From positions 1-9,104 of the forward strand of contig JACCUM010000227.1 in NCBI GenBank assembly GCA_013811805.1: a stretch of 9,104 bases of DNA. Direction: 5' to 3'. Below are positions 6,762 through 9,104 of this stretch, in pieces. The stretch is from Geodermatophilaceae bacterium. Lineage in GTDB: Bacteria > Actinomycetota > Actinomycetes > Mycobacteriales > Geodermatophilaceae. The notes beneath the pieces were generated by a model, which did not search any database, was not told the origin of the DNA, and saw nothing but the letters and a program-made list of their open reading frames with translations. The first letter of the stretch is position 1, and every line of letters starts with the position of its first letter. A program made the translations under genes and the position numbers.

Positions 6762-7082
6762 TCATCGCTGGCTGTCCGGCTCGATGAGCGTGTCCAAATC
6801 GTCGATCGCCGAGGTGGCTCGCTGTCGGAAGAGCTGCAGCACGATCGCCAGCCCCAGACCCACTTCGGCCGCGGCGATGGCGATGACCATGAGGGCGAGT
6901 ACCTGGCCGGATCGCAGGACGTCAGCCAGCCACACATCGAAGGCGACGAGGTTGAGGCTGACCGCAGCCAGCATCAGTTCGACCGACATCAGAACCAGGA
7001 CGACATTGCGCCGGGCGAGCAGTCCGTACACCCCGATCGAGAACAGACCAGCCGACACGATCAGCGGGTAGAGCAGGTGCAT
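6762..7082 (-). CDS. nuoK: NADH-quinone oxidoreductase subunit K
   Basis: The 106-residue protein with three membrane helices is NuoK (ND4L-like), which links the quinone-site part of complex I to the antiporter-like pumps. Both buried glutamates of the proton path are visible: E35 in VLMSVELMLAAVSLNLVAF and E73 in IAIAAAEVGLGLAIVLQLF, counterparts of E. coli E36 and E72. The conserved GLLARRNVVLVLM start of the second helix is present. The start is ATG 7082, overlapping the nuoJ stop as TGATG, with a weak GGGA at 7091-7094. The frame is open further upstream, but that region is nuoJ read out of frame. The C-terminal tail (about 87-106) is hydrophilic and acidic (DDLDTLIEPD). A 64-bp gap with an inverted repeat separates it from nuoL. 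Confidence 0.96.
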   Translation of the reverse strand: MHLLYPLIVSAGLFSIGVYGLLARRNVVLVLMSVELMLAAVSLNLVAFDVWLADVLRSGQVLALMVIAIAAAEVGLGLAIVLQLFRQRATSAIDDLDTLIEPDSQR

Positions 7083-7678
7083 CAGCGACGTCCCGGCGCA
7101 CCGACGTCGCGGCGGGTGACGGCGATGGCTCCGATGAGGGCGGCGAGCAGCAACACCGACAGCACCTCGAAGGGCAGCACCCAGGAGCCGAACAGCGCGC
7201 CCCCGATGGTCTCCGGACTCCCCTGGCCGGTGCTGTCGAGGTTCAGATAGGCGAACCGGAACGCGTCGATCAACGCAGCGACGAGCAGCCCGAACGCGGC
7301 GACTGCAACGACGACGGCGACCGGTCGGTTGGGGGTGTCCAGGTCCGGTTGCCGGCCGATCGGTGCCCTGGTGACCATCAGCCCGAACAGCAACAGAACG
7401 ACGACGGCGCCGACGTAGATCAGGATCTGCACGATTGCCACCAGTTCGGCGGTCAGCACCAGGTACAGGCCGGCCAGGCCGCCGAGTGCGACAACGAGCC
7501 ACAGGGCCGCTCGTACGACGTTGCGGCTGGTCACGCACAGGAGGGCAGCGCCCAGGGTGATCACGCCGATCAGGACGAAGATGATCTCGCTTCCGGTGAC
7601 GTCCAGGTAGGAAGGCGCGTCAGCGAATTCGTCCCGGGCCCCCGCAGCAGCCGTCAGCACCGTGAGAGTCGTCGGCAC
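7082..7678 (-). CDS. nuoJ: NADH-quinone oxidoreductase subunit J
   Basis: The predicted 198-residue protein with five membrane helices is NuoJ (ND6-like). The family core TAELVAIVQILIYVGAVVVLLLF (about 76-98) is clear. It contains Y88 in the IYVGA segment, where the helix of known complex I structures carries a pi-bulge involved in coupling quinone chemistry to proton transfer. The last helix LPFEVLSVLLLAALIGAIAV (168-187) also fits. I chose GTG 7678 as start because it lies 2 nt after the nuoI stop. No good Shine-Dalgarno is visible, and a second GTG at 7660 is possible. The frame stays open to 7861 but overlaps the nuoI cluster-binding region, so the longer version is rejected. The N-terminus before the first helix (about 30 residues) is somewhat long. 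Its stop overlaps the nuoK start. Confidence 0.94.
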   Translation of the reverse strand: MPTTLTVLTAAAGARDEFADAPSYLDVTGSEIIFVLIGVITLGAALLCVTSRNVVRAALWLVVALGGLAGLYLVLTAELVAIVQILIYVGAVVVLLLFGLMVTRAPIGRQPDLDTPNRPVAVVVAVAAFGLLVAALIDAFRFAYLNLDSTGQGSPETIGGALFGSWVLPFEVLSVLLLAALIGAIAVTRRDVGAPGRR

Positions 7679-7680
7679 GC

Positions 7681-8157
7681 TCAGCCAGCCGCGCCGTTCG
7701 GGTCGTGCGCCGGAGGCGGCGGCACGGTCCGGGTCCACTCGGCGAGGCGGTCCTTCTCGTGAACCATGTCTCGGATGTCGTACTCGGAATACTCGAACTC
7801 CGGTGCCCAGAACAGCGCGTCGAATGGGCAGACGTCGATGCAGATTCCGCAATACATGCACAGCGAGAAGTCGATGGCGAAGCGGTCCAGTACGTTTCGC
7901 TGCCGCTCACGGCCACCCGCGACCGCCGGCGCCTGAGTCTCCTTGTGCGAGTCGATGTAGATGCACCAGTCCGGGCACTCCCGCGCGCACAGCATGCAGA
8001 CCGTGCAGTTCTCCTCGAGCAGGCCGATCACACCGCGGCTGCGGGGCGGAAGTACCGGCTGGGCATCGGGATACTGCTGGGTGCCGGTCCTGCGGCCGAG
8101 TGTTCGCAGCGTGATCAGCAGCCCTCGGGCCAGACCACCGCCGGGAAGGTCGGTCAT
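7681..8157 (-). CDS. nuoI: NADH-quinone oxidoreductase subunit I, divergent 2x[4Fe-4S] protein
   Basis: The 158-residue protein carries two perfect 4Fe-4S motifs of the CxxCxxCxxxCP type: C51, C54, C57, C61 (CTVCMLCARECP) and C100, C103, C106, C110 (CMYCGICIDVCP). This is the electron-wire subunit NuoI, which passes electrons towards the terminal cluster N2. The conserved lead-in QYPDAQPVLPPRSRG (28-42) is present. Between RG and the first cysteine there are only 8 residues, whereas canonical proteins, as I recall them, have a longer RDPDG-type linker. The segment between clusters is hydrophilic (HKETQAPAVAGGRERQRN). The C-terminus ends in a Pro/Ala-rich tail (145-158). The start is ATG 8157, overlapping the nuoH stop as ATGA; a 55-codon upstream extension is nuoH out of frame. 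From memory, this sequence type resembles the NuoI of the second, partial nuo cluster of Streptomyces, not the canonical paralogue. Confidence 0.95.
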   Translation of the reverse strand: MTDLPGGGLARGLLITLRTLGRRTGTQQYPDAQPVLPPRSRGVIGLLEENCTVCMLCARECPDWCIYIDSHKETQAPAVAGGRERQRNVLDRFAIDFSLCMYCGICIDVCPFDALFWAPEFEYSEYDIRDMVHEKDRLAEWTRTVPPPPAHDPNGAAG

Positions 8158-9104
8158 GACGTCATCGCCACGACGGCTCCGGTGAGAACGAGTTGACCCA
8201 AGGCGATCGGGACGAGGCCCTGCCATGCCAGACGTTGCAACTGGTCCTCCCGAAGCCGTGGATAGGCCACCCGAGCCCAGATGACCAGAAAGGAAAGCGC
8301 GAAGATCTTGAGGATTGTCCATAGTGGACCCAACTCTTCGGACAGGAACGGGCCACGCCAGCCGCCGAGGAACAGCACGGTGGTCAGTGCGCAGACGACC
8401 ACGATGCCCACGTACTCGGCCAGCAGCAGCAACGCGAACCGCAGGCCGCCGTACTCGGTGAGATAGCCGAAGACCAGCTCACTGTCAGCCAGTGGCATGT
8501 CGAAAGGTGGCCGCCGGATCTCGGCCATCCCCGCGACGAAGAAGATGACCATGGCCGGTGCCTGCCAGAGCAGCCACCAGGGGTTCCAGGCCTCGACGAT
8601 CCCGACGAGCGACAGGGTCCCGGCCGCCATCGCCACCGAGGCCGCCGCAAGCACGAAAGGCAGTTCGTAGGCCAGCAGCTGGGCCGCGCCCCGGAGTCCA
8701 CCGAGCAGCGAGTACTTGTTCGCGCTCGCCCAGGCGGCCATCAGCATCCCGACGACGCCGACACCGGTGATCGCCAGCGCGAAGAACAGCCCGGCATCGA
8801 GGGCCTCTGCGACCGTGCCTGGTCCGAGCGGGATGACGACGAGGACGAGGAGGTAGGGGAGCAGCGCGACCGCAGGGGCCAGCCGGAACACGTGGGCGTC
8901 GGCCGCTGTCGGGATGACGGCTTCCTTCTGGACGAACTTGACTCCGTCGGCCACCAGTTGGGCCCAGCCGTGGAAGCCGCCGGCGTACATCGGCCCGAGC
9001 CGGCCCTGCATGTGCGCCATCGCCTTGTGCTCCAGCTGTCCGACCAGCAGCGGCAGCGTCAGGAATGCCGCGAGGACCCCGACGACCTTGATCCCGATCA
9101 GCAC
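8154..9104 (-). CDS. nuoH: NADH-quinone oxidoreductase subunit H (5' end outside window)
   Basis: The 316 visible residues cover nearly all of NuoH (ND1-like), the membrane subunit that forms the quinone-binding cavity with NuoB and NuoD. The frame runs off the right edge, so the true start is not seen; only a short N-terminal piece should be missing. Family landmarks by visible numbering are VADGVKFVQKEAVIP (51-65), WASANKYSLLGGLRGAAQLLAYE (125-147), RRPPFDMPLADSELVFGYLTEY (197-218) and PRLREDQLQRLAW (282-294). The first loop is atypical: GQLEHKAMAHMQGRLGPMY takes the place of the usual ERR..AR.Q.R.GPNR, and PLADSE replaces PEAESE. These are sites known to line or approach the quinone cavity. 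The stop overlaps the nuoI start as ATGA. Upstream subunits (A, B, C/D and so on) would lie to the right of the window. Confidence 0.96.
   Translation of the reverse strand: MLIGIKVVGVLAAFLTLPLLVGQLEHKAMAHMQGRLGPMYAGGFHGWAQLVADGVKFVQKEAVIPTAADAHVFRLAPAVALLPYLLVLVVIPLGPGTVAEALDAGLFFALAITGVGVVGMLMAAWASANKYSLLGGLRGAAQLLAYELPFVLAAASVAMAAGTLSLVGIVEAWNPWWLLWQAPAMVIFFVAGMAEIRRPPFDMPLADSELVFGYLTEYGGLRFALLLLAEYVGIVVVCALTTVLFLGGWRGPFLSEELGPLWTILKIFALSFLVIWARVAYPRLREDQLQRLAWQGLVPIALGQLVLTGAVVAMTS

Noticed and set aside
7082..7861. A longer NuoJ starting at 7861
   Set aside because: The extension reads through the nuoI second cluster region out of frame and is Arg-rich; the membrane protein begins near 7678.
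7976..7984. Extra cysteine C65 just after the first Fe-S motif of NuoI as an unusual ligand
   Set aside because: As I recall, E. coli NuoI has a cysteine at the same place (CPVGC), so it is not a distinguishing feature.
8156..8165. A 10-bp palindrome ATGACGTCAT at the nuoH/nuoI junction
   Set aside because: It arises from the overlapping start/stop and the last NuoH codons inside an operon. It is too short to argue for an operator.
7681..8322. A longer NuoI starting at 8322
   Set aside because: The extra 55 residues overlap nuoH and look unlike NuoI. ATG 8157 overlaps the nuoH stop and begins the conserved protein.

Overview
The window is gene-dense, GC-rich DNA, and its protein sequences look actinobacterial. 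Signs are the high G/C third positions, frequent GTG starts, a CCA-less tRNA-Tyr gene, and NuoH/NuoI sequences of a type I remember from Streptomyces-like genomes. I cannot name the genus. There is no mobile element, CRISPR array or gene-free stretch over 300 bases.

Layout from left to right. A tRNA-Tyr(GTA) gene lies on the minus strand at the left edge (5-86). A leader of about 117 bp separates it from a divergent yajQ gene on the plus strand (204-695), which encodes a YajQ-family nucleotide-binding protein. yajQ converges, with only 12 bp between stop codons, on a long minus-strand gene train that occupies the rest of the window. In transcription order (right to left) this train is nuoH (5' end cut by the window edge), nuoI, nuoJ, nuoK, nuoL, nuoM, nuoN and then htpX.

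The seven nuo genes encode the membrane arm of respiratory complex I (quinone-site subunit H, J, K and the three antiporter-like pumps L, M, N) plus the 2x[4Fe-4S] ferredoxin-like subunit I that feeds electrons towards quinone. Proton-path lysines and glutamates are intact in L, M, N and K. Most genes touch: ATGA overlaps join H/I, L/M and M/N, a TGATG overlap joins J/K, and I/J are 2 nt apart. This implies translational coupling and fixed stoichiometry. The only real gap in the nuo run, K/L, is filled by an inverted repeat. htpX, a membrane zinc metalloprotease, follows nuoN after 22 bp and is probably on the same transcript, suggesting a quality-control role for this large membrane complex.

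Points of interest. NuoH and NuoI depart from canonical complex I at conserved quinone-loop and cluster-proximal positions. This fits the second, NADH-module-less complex I cluster of actinobacteria rather than the ordinary 14-subunit operon, although the genes that would prove it lie outside the window. A 32-bp nearly perfect palindrome is embedded in the nuoL coding sequence. nuoN carries a short tandem repeat that encodes a Ser/Thr/Asp-rich loop.
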